A stretch of DNA of 64,000 nucleotides from Carposina sasakii (Eukaryota; Arthropoda; Insecta; Lepidoptera; Carposinidae): assembly GCA_014607495.2 (NCBI GenBank), contig CP053169.1, positions 9,858,001 to 9,922,000 on the forward strand, given 5' to 3'. The notes beneath the pieces were generated by a model. That model did no database searches. It was not told the origin of the DNA and saw nothing but the letters and a program-made list of their open reading frames with translations. This document shows positions 43,101 through 53,523 of this stretch, one piece after another (position 1 is the stretch's first letter; every line of letters starts with the position of its first letter). The position numbers and the translations under genes are program-made.

Positions 43101-46100
43101 CGAGTCTGAAATTTTTGGGATAGGTTCCTTTTAGTAGGCTATTTACAAAACTTTTCGCTTAACATACCCCTTTTGTTACATCCTGCATGTGCATTATGAA
43201 TTCCTAATGATTTCTTGTCTTTGGTCTAACCTTAAACATTTCAAATCCAGCTTTTCGCCCACATCTCGACGGCGTACTGCCACCTCCACGAGAAGCTTCT
43301 AGAAGAGAAGCCGTACCCTCCACCTGCAGACCCTCACAAGATCATCTCCACCGCGGAATTCTTTGACGAGGCTACTGTAGAAAAATTGGCACCCAAGTAT
43401 GTAATGACTATTATTCTATACCAAACTTCTTCTTCTTTAGCCTATTGCAGTCCACTGCTGGACGTAGGCCTCCCCCAGGGCACGCCACAAGGCTACTGCC
43501 GCAGGGGGGTTTTGCCCATATTCACCACGCGGGTTGGCGAAAGCAGTGTAATTTTCGGACTATGTTGTCAGCACGGGATGCCGCTATAACCAGCGATTTT
43601 GTAGAACATCACGCTTGCACAACTACGAGTAAATTCAAGGGGTACATTTACCTAACCCGCAAAAAAAGCTGAGATTTCTCATCCGTTCTCATCAGCTGCT
43701 TATTTCATAAAGAAAATGGCGATAAAATGGTAAATAATATTTTGTGACCCATTTACTATCTCTAAATTATGGAAAGACGAAGAATTGCTCATCATGATGA
43801 TGATATCGTTACAGTATTTTAAATTTTCAGGCTTCTAGACAAACTGCCGAACACTTACGCTTTCACAAAGGCCTTGGGAGAGGCTCTAGCTGTGGAAGCC
43901 ATGGAACATATACCTGTGGTCATCCTCAGACCATCTATAGGTAAATATTTCCGACAATACAATACAATACACCCATAGTAAAAGACAATACAATTGTTTG
44001 TAACCTCACAATTTGTGGGTCTTATAAGTTGTTACTTCCCTTTCCCTGTACAAATACTCGTAATTCTGTATCTTCATGTGTTTTTTGGTCGTCAACGTTT
44101 CCAAATACTACGGAATCTCCTCATCATCTCGATTTTTTTTCCATGAAAGCATACCTTGGAAGTGTCTGGTTCCCAGGATATTAGGGTCCGAAGTTGAGTA
44201 AATAGACTGCATTTTTTGTACAGGGTGTAACAGAAAGGGTATGTCAAGCGAAAAGCTATGTAAATAACCCACTATAGACAACCTATTTCCAAAATTTGAG
44301 ACTCGAAATCACATGTTTATTTTTTAAGATGAACATTCCTGAGTTGTGTAGGAATTCTTCATACTATCTGGAAAAATAAACATGTGATTTCGAATCTGAT
44401 AGGTTCCTTGTAGCGGGCTATTTACATAGCTTTTCGCTTAACATACCCCTTTTGTTACACCCTGTATAAATGCACGTTAGACGCGTGTAACAAGATTTTT
44501 CCAGGACATCATAAATTCCGCCCGATCATCTTATTAAAAAAATATTTTAAAGAAAATGCACATCGTTTCCCAGCATTTTTTTTGGCATAAACTTACTTTA
44601 TCCGATGTATATAGTACGTACAGTCATCATCAAATCTAGCCTGTTAAGCGATTTATGTGTTGTTATAGTGCTCAGTGATTTTGAAAATCTGAATGTGTTC
44701 ATCGACTTTTGATGCTGACTGTACCTACCCGTATTTACCCTTCGTAAATGGACAGCCTGTATGCGTGTCACTGCATGGTTATAGGATTCGATGTCGGTAA
44801 TTAGCTCATCTATTTTTAGACTTTGTGCAACTGAGTGCAAAGTACTTAAAGTAGATCTTTTTTTTATTTATTTATTATACAGGATGTTTTTTTGTTTTCT
44901 GTATGTATGTATTACCAGCCAGGGATTATTCCCTTGGTCATCTAGGTGGGCCCTACATAGTTTACAGCTAAATTTTGCATATTACGTACTTAAGTATAGG
45001 TATAATAACAGCAGCTCTTGGTTGCAGTTATTCCAATTTGGAGAGAACCACTTCCCGGATGGACGGACAATATTAACGGACCTACCGGACTTCTTATAGG
45101 TAAGTTAAATTACTTAGTTACTTACATACTTAATGGTAATTAAATGTTTCTACCTAATGTAATTAACCTAACAGCATTTTTAACTACGAGTAGCTTGACA
45201 ATAATAGAAAAGATCATTTTCGAATCATACCAACTTAGGTACGAGTATTAAGTTTAACTTACTTAAGGTGATGAGGGAATGTGGTAGGTAGATAAAGGAA
45301 ATTAGGTCGTGAAAAGGTGATTAAAAGGATTTGTGGAAAAAAAAAGAAATCGTTTGTTTGTCCTTGCCACAATAAAATATAGCATTCTAAGGACTCAAGT
45401 ACCTACCTCTGTCTCCAACAGGTGCTGGTAAAGGAGTCCTGAGGTCGATGTACTGCCGCAGCGACACCTATGCTGACTACATACCGGTGGACGTCTTCGT
45501 TAATGGAGTCATGATCGTCTGCTGGAACTACTTGTGTTATGGGTAAGTTAATAAATAAAAAAATACACACTTTGCAACATATTAACCTAGTCCCATACTA
45601 AGATACCTAGTACCTAAGGTCTTGTGTCGTGGGTACTAAGCAACACATAATTATATTGAAAAGTATACAAGAAACCATGACTCGGAATGAGGACATCAAT
45701 ATTCATCATAGCAATGTTTCCACCTACCGAGATTGGACCGTAACTTGGAAACAGTTTTTCCTTCTTATTTCTGAATAATTTCGATGTTTGATTTTCTTTC
45801 TGTGGTCCATGCTGTTGAAGTCCACTAAACATGTTTTTCTTTCTAACAGCGATAAAAAATCCAATGTCTTGAACTTCACGAGTTCAGCTGAGGTGAAGAT
45901 CACATGGCACGACATGATTGAGACGGGCAGAGAAATCATCGTCAATAAGATGCCACTAAACGGAGTTGCGTGGTAAGTCTAGAGTCCATTTCACAGAATA
46001 GTTCTTTTCTCAAGTAAGGATACCTACCTATAAGTACAACATTTTTGGTATCCAAATATATAGATAATTAATGTATGTAGTCACACGGAGAGCAATTAGC

Positions 46101-49100
46101 ATCGCCAAAAAAACTGTTTGGCGAATTTGTAGGTTGGCATTTGGTAATACTTCTCAGTTGGTAAAATGCCGCTCGCCACGCTCGCTACATACCGTTGTCC
46201 CGCTCACTCACTAATCTAAGGTAATACTAGATCTTCTGTTGTTTTTATCCCTAGGGTCCTATTCTCGTGTCATTCGACATAATCTTAACTCGACGTAATA
46301 TTTAACTTCGTTAATAATCCTTGATCATCATCATCATTTACAGCCCTGGGAAGTCCACTGTTGGACATAGGCCTCCCCCATATAATCTTTTTCTTATTCT
46401 TTATTGCAAATACACAAACAATATAACATGACTACATATTATAAAACAAAGTCGCTTGCCGCTGTCTGTCCGTCCCTATGTATGCTTAGATCTTTTGAAC
46501 TATGCAACGGATTTTAATGCGGTTTTTTTAAATAGACAGAGTGATTCACAGGGAAGGTTTATACGTATAGTATCAGCTTTGTACCCGTGCGAAGCCGGGG
46601 CGGGTCGCTAGTACAAGATAAAAGAATGATGCATGTACAGTGGCAAGCTTATATATCTACAAGAGGTCTCTTCATTTTTACAAGAGATTTTCTTCATTTT
46701 CCTATTAAAATAATTTGATGATGATGATTAAATTAAGAATCCTTGTGACCTACTTAAGGCCCTTCTTTAAAAGTATTAAAATAATTTAAAAACAAAATGG
46801 CGGATTGGCGGAAATATTTTTTGCTTATAGATCGTGTTCCAAGAAAATCTTATCGGAAAATTTACAAGAAATACCCGTTGGTATATAGGTACCTACAATA
46901 ATAAACTTGTTTTCTAAGTACTTACTTTAGTAACCTTTTTCACGAAAACATGAGCCTAAGCACCTTTGACCTTAGCTGACACTGTATTTTTATTAAAGTG
47001 TTCATTACTTATGTGCCTACATGATTTGATTATGCATAACTTTGTAGAATATTTTTACTTATACTTAGCTATAATTAATTATGTTATGTAGGTATGTTAA
47101 AAAAAGCTATTTTAGCATTAAATTCACGACAGCAGCGTATGGAAGTTTTTATAGGTATTGCAGCATTGAATGCATCCTGGTTGCTATATAGAAATAGCAT
47201 GCATGGACCATTCTAGCTTGCAGCACGCTAAACATGCAGACGACGTCTCGAAGGTTTGCTGGTTTATAAATAAATAAATAAATAGACATCACATCCCTAC
47301 TTATCAACAGGTGAAAATCGTTTGGGTAACTTTATTTACCTCCATTTAAATAATATACTTTCCTCCAGGTATCCTGGAGGGTCTATGAAGAACTCCCGGC
47401 TGCTCCACAACATCTGTGTGCTGCTCTTCCACTGGATCCCGGCGATTCTGGTCGACGCCCTCCTCTATGTTCTTAGATACGAGCCTGTGTAAGTAGATTT
47501 CTACTTCTAGATTTCTTTATTCCTCGTCTAAGTTCACAGACCCAACAACTGATGATCCACCATACCCTGTGTTCCCAAAATGAGGTAGCCAAAACTGCGA
47601 GAGCACAAAGGAGATCCACCTATAGTCACGTTTAGCTTAGCGGGGCCAGATTTTGTAATCAGTGACAAGATGCCTGAGGGAACGCCCCTGAGTTCCATAG
47701 TCATAGATAGATATAGATATGCACCTATCTATATATAAGGAGATGCATCTTATGTACAATTCAACACAGGCTCTACCTATAGTGGCCTATAATGTAGGTA
47801 CATACATATAATCACCTTTTCACGCCTTAACCCTTACGGGGTAGGCAGAGCACCGAGGGCCGATAGAATCACATGGTGCCACTTCTGACCAATTTTGAGG
47901 GTATAGTTGAGATGTACAAGTTCGGTTAGTAGTGACAGGTGGTCAGCCCATCGCCTACAAAACACCAAGACCCTCTTGTCCCTCTACTGACTTGTACAGT
48001 ATGCCCGGGAAGAGAAGCAGCTGTAGTATATTCGAAATAGCTACATCGCTTATTACCTACATACGGCCAATAACCATCAAGTAGCTACCGAACTTGATAC
48101 AAGAGCACTTACCTAAATAACACGGCAAATATTTCCCTCAGTCTGAAATCAAACCCACTACCATACTCTTGAATATTTGCCGAACCGAAAACTAGGGCGT
48201 TATGCAATAATTACGCAAGTACCTACCTATCTCATGAATCACGCCATCTCTGTGATAGTGACCATGAGCGAAATGGTATTCTAAATTATAGGAGATGCCA
48301 GCAGCTTCAATTTCAAGAGCGACAGTTTACATTTAGTCAAAGGAAGCCGTTATTTAGCGCGTTCGCTAAAAGAACTAAGTACTTGATGTTGATCTAAAAA
48401 GAAATCTCTTGAAAAATAATTGTTCCCGTTAATGTACGGAATTTAATTTACAAAATCTATGTAAATACGCCTGCTTGTTTAGTTAGTATCTATGGAATTA
48501 TAGATACATTTCATTAAAAAGATGTGGTCAGAGACCTTGACACGGTTGGTTTTATAGTGACTCTGACTCGTAAGTTACAAAACGAGTATTTCTCGTTACA
48601 AACTACACGTGTTTGATCTTACGACAGCAAAACGTGTTTTACTATAGTCTGTCATTCATGACTAGTAAAAATATAAGCAAAATTTTGATTTGTAAAATTT
48701 TATAGAGACGATGAGATTTTTCATAGGTCATTTTGAGAAATACTTAGGTATGGTTTTGAGTTTTGTCTTAGCATAGGCCTTTGGCAAGTTTTTATGAACG
48801 ATTAACATAACTTAGTTCTAATTATTCAGGGAGGACTGAAGGAAGAAAAAGACTTAAAATCAAACGTCGCTTCAAGGTAGGTAGATACCTTCTTATCTTT
48901 AGTTTCTGTCAAAGAACGTACCTACCATATATCTTCATTCAACAATTATCTTAAACTATCCCTACAAGTACCTACGTACCTAATCTACCTACTAGGTACA
49001 CTATTCTATCTGACCTAGTCTATTCTGACTGCCGCACTGTAAACTTAATCTTAGTTTGGTCTATCCCCCTCCGTTCTTAACAAAATGGCTGAGATAACAG

Positions 49101-50797
49101 GTAGGACTAATTTTACGTTTAAGTTTGATGATCAGAATCGAACATAATATTCAACATGATACCTACTATATACCTATAGATTATATATATATAACTTTAC
49201 CAATTTTTTTCTACTCCAGCCTGGTTCGAGTTCAGAAGAGGATCAACAAAGGTTTCGAAGTGTTCGAATACTACACGAACAACCAATGGGACTTCCAGTC
49301 GGATGTGGGGCAGATGGTGCGCCAGCGGCTCAATGCGAGAGAGAAGGAAGATTATAAAGTGGATTCCGTAGGTAAGAAAGAGATATTCACACTTAACGTG
49401 TCATTTTATGATGGCTCCACACGATATGGGAGATTAGCCCTGTGCAGGAGATATGTATGTAGTGCACTCTATTCCTTCACGCTCATAGACAAATGGGACG
49501 GAATGCCGACACGGCCGGAGATAGTTTAGGCGCTGGACCAATGGTTTTACATGCCCCCTGATTACGTAAAAGCAATAGCAAAGCCGAAGCAAAGCGATAG
49601 CGAAAATTGTACAATTATTCGCCTTAAAATGTCAAAGTTCCGTTCAAAAACATTTTACGTAATACGAATTTGACAAGCAATCAGCGATTTTTATACAATT
49701 TTCGCTATCGCCTTGCTTTTGCTAGTTAGGTAATAAGGGGGATGCTTTCCGAGGCACGAGCTGAGTGACAATGTTACTACATTAAAATTGATTGATAGGC
49801 GCACGTCTAATTCATTGGCCACCATGAGCCACGTTGTTAGCATAGCGGACCATGATGTAAATAAATGATCATTGACAAGTCGCTAGCTCATCGCCTGACA
49901 GTACACCCTTGACTTCCTTAGAAGACTGCACGGAAGGAGATGCAGCTAATCGAGAAATAATACCTACTGACATAGTTTAGTAAAATAACATAATCTTTCT
50001 GTTATCTTCAGGGGTGGACATACCAAAATATTTCGAGGACTGCATCCACGCAGCCAGGATCTACATCCTGAAGGAAACTGATGACACCATACCAGCTGCG
50101 AAGAGGCATATGAAAGTGTACGTATCTTTTATGGGATAAGACAAGAAAATTATTTTATTGCGTATTGAAAAATTTAAATTGAATTGTTTACTTTAAGAGC
50201 TCTAACGATTATGACGCCTTTTTGTTTTTTGATAGATAGTACCTACTAGTATCTATCAAAGATACTAGAGTCTACTACAATAGTTTGTGGTAGAGACATT
50301 GGTAAAATATTAAAATTTACCGTGTATCGCATAAAATTAGTCCTACCTGTCCTTTTCTCTCTCAGCCACTTATGTTAAGAACGGAGAGATAGACCTGACT
50401 AAGATTAGGTTTAGGTTTAAGTGTTCCGGAATCGACCCTAATGTAGTCATACACAAAGTAACTAGTGATGGCGCTAGTTGGCGAAACGCACCAAGCGTAG
50501 CGTTGGGCGCCCTCCGGCCAGATGGCCCGATGACTTAAAGAGGACGGCTGGTAGCGACTGGATGACAAAAACGGGAGATCGAGCCATGTGGCGTACACTG
50601 GGGGAGGCCTACGTCCAGCAGTGGACTGCAATAGGTTGACGACGACGACGACTCTGATTAAATTTATAACCTTTATTTTTATATTAATGATTGTGAAAGC
50701 TTTATTTTTCAGCATGTGGACTGTGGACGTGATATGCAAAATTCTATTCTGGGGCTGGATTTTATGGAAGATTGCCGGATACCTATCACTGGTTTAG
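34114..50797 (+). CDS. Fatty acyl-CoA reductase
   Basis: Thirteen coding exons join in phase: 34114-34235, 37644-37737, 40738-40904, 41500-41590, 43251-43396, 43831-43940, 45028-45099, 45422-45542, 45850-45972, 47369-47488, 49220-49371, 50012-50117 and 50713-50797, giving 502 residues. TGGTGFMG (25-32) is the NADPH-binding Rossmann loop. ISTAYCH and YAFTK (about 216-220) supply the extended short-chain dehydrogenase Ser and Tyr-x3-Lys. [20 protein letters not shown] is the insect FAR block. A male-sterility/FAR_C domain follows, with hydrophobic stretches near 365-390 and at the C-terminus ([18 protein letters not shown]), fitting an ER or peroxisomal membrane enzyme. Known reaction: fatty acyl-CoA to fatty alcohol with NADPH, used for waxes and, in some moth paralogues, pheromones. 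Which paralogue this is cannot be told here. Stop TAG at 50795-50797. Confidence 0.95.
34831..34990. mobile_element. Palindromic MITE family 'TTATTACCTAACTAGC', copy 2
   Basis: In intron 1 of the acyl-CoA reductase. The right arm is truncated after GCTTCGGCTT. Confidence 0.75.
35485..35873. mobile_element. MITE family 'TACAGGGTGATTTTTGG', uninterrupted copy
   Basis: A 389-bp unit from TACAGGATGTTTTTTCG to AAAAATCATCCTGTA in intron 1 of the acyl-CoA reductase. No coding frame. Confidence 0.8.
36050..36248. repeat. CAGGGTGTAACA MITE fragment
   Basis: Shares GAAATCACA, GAACATTCCTG and GGAAAAATAAACATGTGATT with the better copies at 41069-41377 and 44221-44464. Only the right side (CCCTTTTGTTACA) is near intact. 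Confidence 0.6.
37009..37196. mobile_element. Palindromic MITE family 'TTATTACCTAACTAGC', copy 3
   Basis: Full-length copy in intron 1 of the acyl-CoA reductase, from CTTATTACCTAACTAGC to TTTTACGTAATCAGGGGG. Confidence 0.8.
37218..37603. mobile_element. MITE family 'TACAGGGTGATTTTTGG', second uninterrupted copy
   Basis: TACAGGGTGTTTTTTTGTGG to AAAAATCATCCTGTA, only 22 bp after the palindromic MITE copy 3 and about 40 bp before exon 2 of the reductase. Confidence 0.8.
37738..39093. other. Intron 2 of the acyl-CoA reductase, left part
   Basis: AT-rich intronic sequence with a short fragment of the CTGCTGGACGTAGG repeat at about 37755. Nothing else recognised. Confidence 0.45.
39094..39624. 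mobile_element. MITE with CAGTCAAACCTGG ends and reiterated inner motif
   Basis: Inverted ends CAGTCAAACCTGGATAAG and TTACCCAGGTTTGACTG, each flanked by TA, as in Tc1/mariner or pogo-type insertions. The 531-bp body repeats a short word of the form TCTCGCTTATAGAGG about eight times with small changes. No open frame. Confidence 0.82.
39768..40017 (-). repeat. Dispersed repeat family 'CGCCTTTATCCC', full copy
   Basis: Inverted full-length copy of about 250 bp in intron 2 of the acyl-CoA reductase. Starts GCTCTGGGAGTGAATAAAAC and ends CCCCGTAAGGGATAAAGGCG. Confidence 0.78.
40130..40272. repeat. Short hairpin repeat
   Basis: Arms TTCCTTTGAAGTACTACACA and TGTGTAGTGCTTCAAAGGAA face each other around a small loop, and continue through GACCAAACGC/GCGTTTGGTC. 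Likely a tiny MITE. No target duplication could be fixed because the flanks are TATG/CATA repeats. Confidence 0.75.
41069..41377. mobile_element. MITE family 'CAGGGTGTAACA'
   Basis: Ends CAGGGTGTAACAGAAGGGTA and CCCTTTGTTACACTCTG, flanked by TA, in intron 3 of the acyl-CoA reductase. Internal words GATTTCGAGTCTC and AGTATGGAG-like blocks recur in all copies. Confidence 0.78.
41793..41975. mobile_element. Palindromic MITE family 'TTATTACCTAACTAGC', copy 4
   Basis: Near-complete copy in intron 4 of the acyl-CoA reductase. Confidence 0.8.
42623..43186. mobile_element. MITE family 'CAGGGTGTAACA' with an inner insertion
   Basis: Outer ends CAGGGTGTAACAAAAAGG and CCCCTTTTGTTACATCCTG. The body is split by about 340 bp of unrelated sequence (about 42704-43050) rich in TTTATTTATTAAA at its left edge. 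The insert was not classified. Confidence 0.65.
43427..43590 (+). mobile_element. SINE-like repeat, family 'CTGCTGGACGTAGGCC'
   Basis: Copy in intron 5 of the acyl-CoA reductase, starting about 30 bases after the donor of exon 5. Confidence 0.75.
44070..44620 (-). mobile_element. MITE family 'TACAGGGTGATTTTTGG' interrupted by another MITE
   Basis: Left part (GTTTTTTGGTCGTCAACG onward) and right part (GGCATAAACTTACTTTATCC) match the 35485 copy. A CAGGGTGTAACA MITE occupies 44221-44464. Lies in intron 6 of the acyl-CoA reductase. Confidence 0.75.
44221..44464. mobile_element. MITE family 'CAGGGTGTAACA', nested copy
   Basis: Complete 244-bp copy, CAGGGTGTAACAGAAAGGG to CCCTTTTGTTACACCCTG, with TA on both sides. 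It inserted into the MITE at 44070-44620. Confidence 0.82.
46431..46611 (+). mobile_element. Short Helitron-like element, third type
   Basis: Body begins CTACATATTATAAAACAAAG and ends with CCCGTGCGAAGCCGGGGCGG, a hairpin, then GTCGCTAG before T. Non-coding, in intron 9 of the acyl-CoA reductase. The first base or two of the 5' end have drifted. Confidence 0.7.
47812..48034 (+). repeat. Dispersed repeat family 'CGCCTTTATCCC'
   Basis: Copy in intron 10 of the acyl-CoA reductase, containing GGCAGAGCACCGAGGGCCG and AGAGAAGCAGCTGTAGTAT. Confidence 0.75.
49553..49742. mobile_element. Palindromic MITE family 'TTATTACCTAACTAGC', copy 5
   Basis: Inverted full-length copy in intron 11 of the acyl-CoA reductase. 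Confidence 0.8.
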
Positions 50798-50969
50798 GCT
50801 GAGACTAAGATAAGGAATGTTAACGGTTGTAATATAAGTAGTAGGATTTATTAGTCTAAAAGACAATCTAATCCAGGGGTTCCCAACTTTTTTCCTCATA
50901 GACCCCTTTCAAAAGTTAATACCTACATAACAAAATAAATAAGTTATAGGTTGTGTTTTTAATTTTAAG

Positions 50970-50975
50970 AATAAA
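50970..50975 (+). terminator. Polyadenylation signal AATAAA after the acyl-CoA reductase
   Basis: AATAAA lies 173 bases after the TAG stop and is the first clean hexamer followed by a T-rich stretch. A fragment reading CCAGGGGTTCCCAACTTTTT at 50876, like a hAT end, sits between stop and signal. Confidence 0.5.
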
Positions 50976-51314
50976 GGCTTTATTGTACCTATATAAATAC
51001 ATACACACTACACGTACTTAATTATAATAAATGAGTGCTTGTACACAATTTTTTATAATTGTATAATAAAAATATTTTTTAACATTTTTCTAATATATTT
51101 TCTTAGATGATCCGCTCCGCTCAGAGCGGAGCGAAGACCAATCATTACTCTAAGTATATTTTCTTTAGAGAACCCTTTTTGAGACTCGAAATCGAAATCA
51201 CATGTTTATTTATCAAGATTGTATGAACATTCCTGAGTTGTTTAAGAATTCTCCATACTATCTGGAATATATAGACATGTCATTTAAAGGTAATGATAAC
51301 TTCAAAATTATGTA

Positions 51315-52254
51315 GAGTAAAGTAACCAAATATGGAATACCATTTTGTTTTTGTGTTATAGAAAAAAAAATACATTGTAAATCAATATTTTTTATTCTTA
51401 TTTATTATCAGTCATTCAGTTGCGCTTAAATTATTGACAGTATTTTTTTACATATATTAATTTAAAACACAAAATTTTCACAAAAACAAAGTCAACATAA
51501 AGGTAGCCAAATATGGAATAGGTACCCAAATATGGACTACTATAAAACTATAAATAATAAACCTTTACTTTTATGAGATACTACAGTAACTTTGTTCAAT
51601 TTTAAAAAGTTACTTAGGTCACTTGCAAAAATCATATATCCATGTATCGAACTCGGCACCTGCGCAATCACCATGGGCCCAGAGCCCGCACATTAGATAT
51701 TTGATGCATGTCTCTCCTCGAATGTCTTGAGAAAACAGACTGTTACTACAACATACACTCTGCATCTCCTGAGTCAGGAGCTCCCTGTCCTGTGACGGCA
51801 TCAGGTTCACTGTCTGTGTCAAAGTGCACTTCTAATAGTCCATATTTGAACCCCACGGGCTGTCCATATTCGGAAATTTCAAACTAATCAAAACGTACTA
51901 TCAGTTTTTTTAACTAAACACAATGAGACAAAAAAAAACATCTAAGACAATTGAAAAAACATCTAATTAACATTCATAAATATACAATATTATTTCCAAC
52001 TACGTATTGAGAAATACTTACGTTTTTGGTACTTTAAAAACTTTTCTCACAGCGCTAAAACAAAACAGTCTCACCGTGGCCCTGAGCCGTGGCCACAAGC
52101 GTCGCCCGACTGACAAGTCGAAAACTGTACGCGAGTATATTGATGGAAAGAAACAGAAGATCACTGTCTTTAGCAAGTAGGAGTAGGTATTTGTTTCCGA
52201 GAAATGGCGGTATTCCATTTTAGGGATACTATTCCATATTTGGTTACTTTCCTC
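51315..52254 (-). mobile_element. Pogo-like transposon remnant
   Basis: Inverted ends GAGTAAAGTAACCAAATATG and CATATTTGGTTACTTTCCTC are flanked by TA. On the minus strand a Psq/HTH-like AVRKVFKVPKT precedes a GTAAGT donor near 52020. A C-terminal cysteine block CGLWAHGDCAGAE then WIYDFCK lies at 51619-51700. Both are typical of insect pogo-type transposases. The DDE core is missing, so the copy is dead. The word CAAATATGG recurs inside near 51515-51535. Confidence 0.7.
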
Positions 52255-52286
52255 TAAGTATTGTAATAAGCAAAAATATACATACA

Positions 52287-52545
52287 TACATATAATCACG
52301 CCTTTATCCCTTACGGGGTAAGCAGAGCACCAAGGGCCGATAGAACCACATGGTGCCACTTCTGACCAATTTTGAGGGTATAGTTGAGATGTACAAGTTC
52401 TGTTAGTAGTGACAGGTGGTCAGCCCATCCCCTACAAAACACCAAGACCCTCTTGTCCCTCTACTGACTTGTACAGTATGCCCGGGAAGAGAAGCAGCTG
52501 TAGTATTATACGTTTTTTTTCACTCCCAGAGCAGCATAGAAGTAA
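52287..52545 (+). repeat. Dispersed repeat family 'CGCCTTTATCCC', full copy
   Basis: Full copy of about 259 bp, from ATCACGCCTTTATCCC to TTCACTCCCAGAGCAG, beside the pogo remnant. Confidence 0.78.
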
Positions 52546-53495
52546 GCAAAAATATTATACAAATAAATATAAAATTAACGAATAATTTAAATGAATTCTT
52601 ATTTATCTCATCGCGTTTATTTAAGTAGTAGTTAGTACAGCTAATGTGTAGATGTGTATTTATTTTCTGTATATCCGTAATGTAATATCAAGTTCCGGAA
52701 CCCAGAAAAGAGATGGAGCTTTAAATAACGTATGTGAGGGAGGCGACAGGAAATAACCGAGTTGGCACTCTATTCCTCTCTAATTGTTCTCATCTATTTA
52801 ATGATCGCACACTTTTGGCTCCGTGATCTTTGTTGCACACCGCGTGCGTTGAGTCCGCGATAAATCCTCGGCGTATTTTCCTCCCCCACGGAAAAAAGTA
52901 CGTCGTCTGCGTAGGCTATTAAAATAATTAAATTATTGGACAGAATGTAATAGGTATTCACAACAGATATTGCAATGAGAATGTAGTAGGTAAATAAATT
53001 AAACACAATAAAGACAATTTTCATAAAGATTTTTTTTTTTTTCATATGGTTCATACTTACATTATTTTATTTTGTGCCACACGTGTCATGACACGGGGGC
53101 TGAAGTGAAAATAATTAGGTAACATAAAAAGTTTTCTTACATCTTTGTTACTACCTACGTTATCTGGGTTAGGCAAACAAAATTGTACGGTAACAGTAAC
53201 ATGCAATAACAAGAGTAACATACATTAATTTTATACATTTTAATAACTCTGAATCTATGTACATATTTTATGCATTATGCACCTAGGTACAAAATATAAA
53301 TATTCACACACAATAGAACACACATTAACCTAGTCCCACAGATCCCTGAGGTCTTGTGTGATGAAAATCACTGTTTCGCTGACCTTTAAATAACACAATT
53401 TTATTTGAAAACAAAATGCGGATCTTTCTTCCTTTTGACACGCCATTTTCATCATATAATGTACTCTAACTTCCAATAACTTAAAACTTATAGCT
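52546..53495. other. Intergenic sequence, no gene recognised
   Basis: AT-rich with a short T run near 53030. No motif-bearing frame was found. Confidence 0.4.
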
Positions 53496-53501
53496 TTTAT
53501 T
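53496..53501 (-). terminator. Polyadenylation signal of the THAP gene
   Basis: AATAAA on the minus strand, 23 bases after the TAA stop at 53524. Confidence 0.5.
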
Positions 53502-53523
53502 AATAAAATTAAATGGTTGTTAA

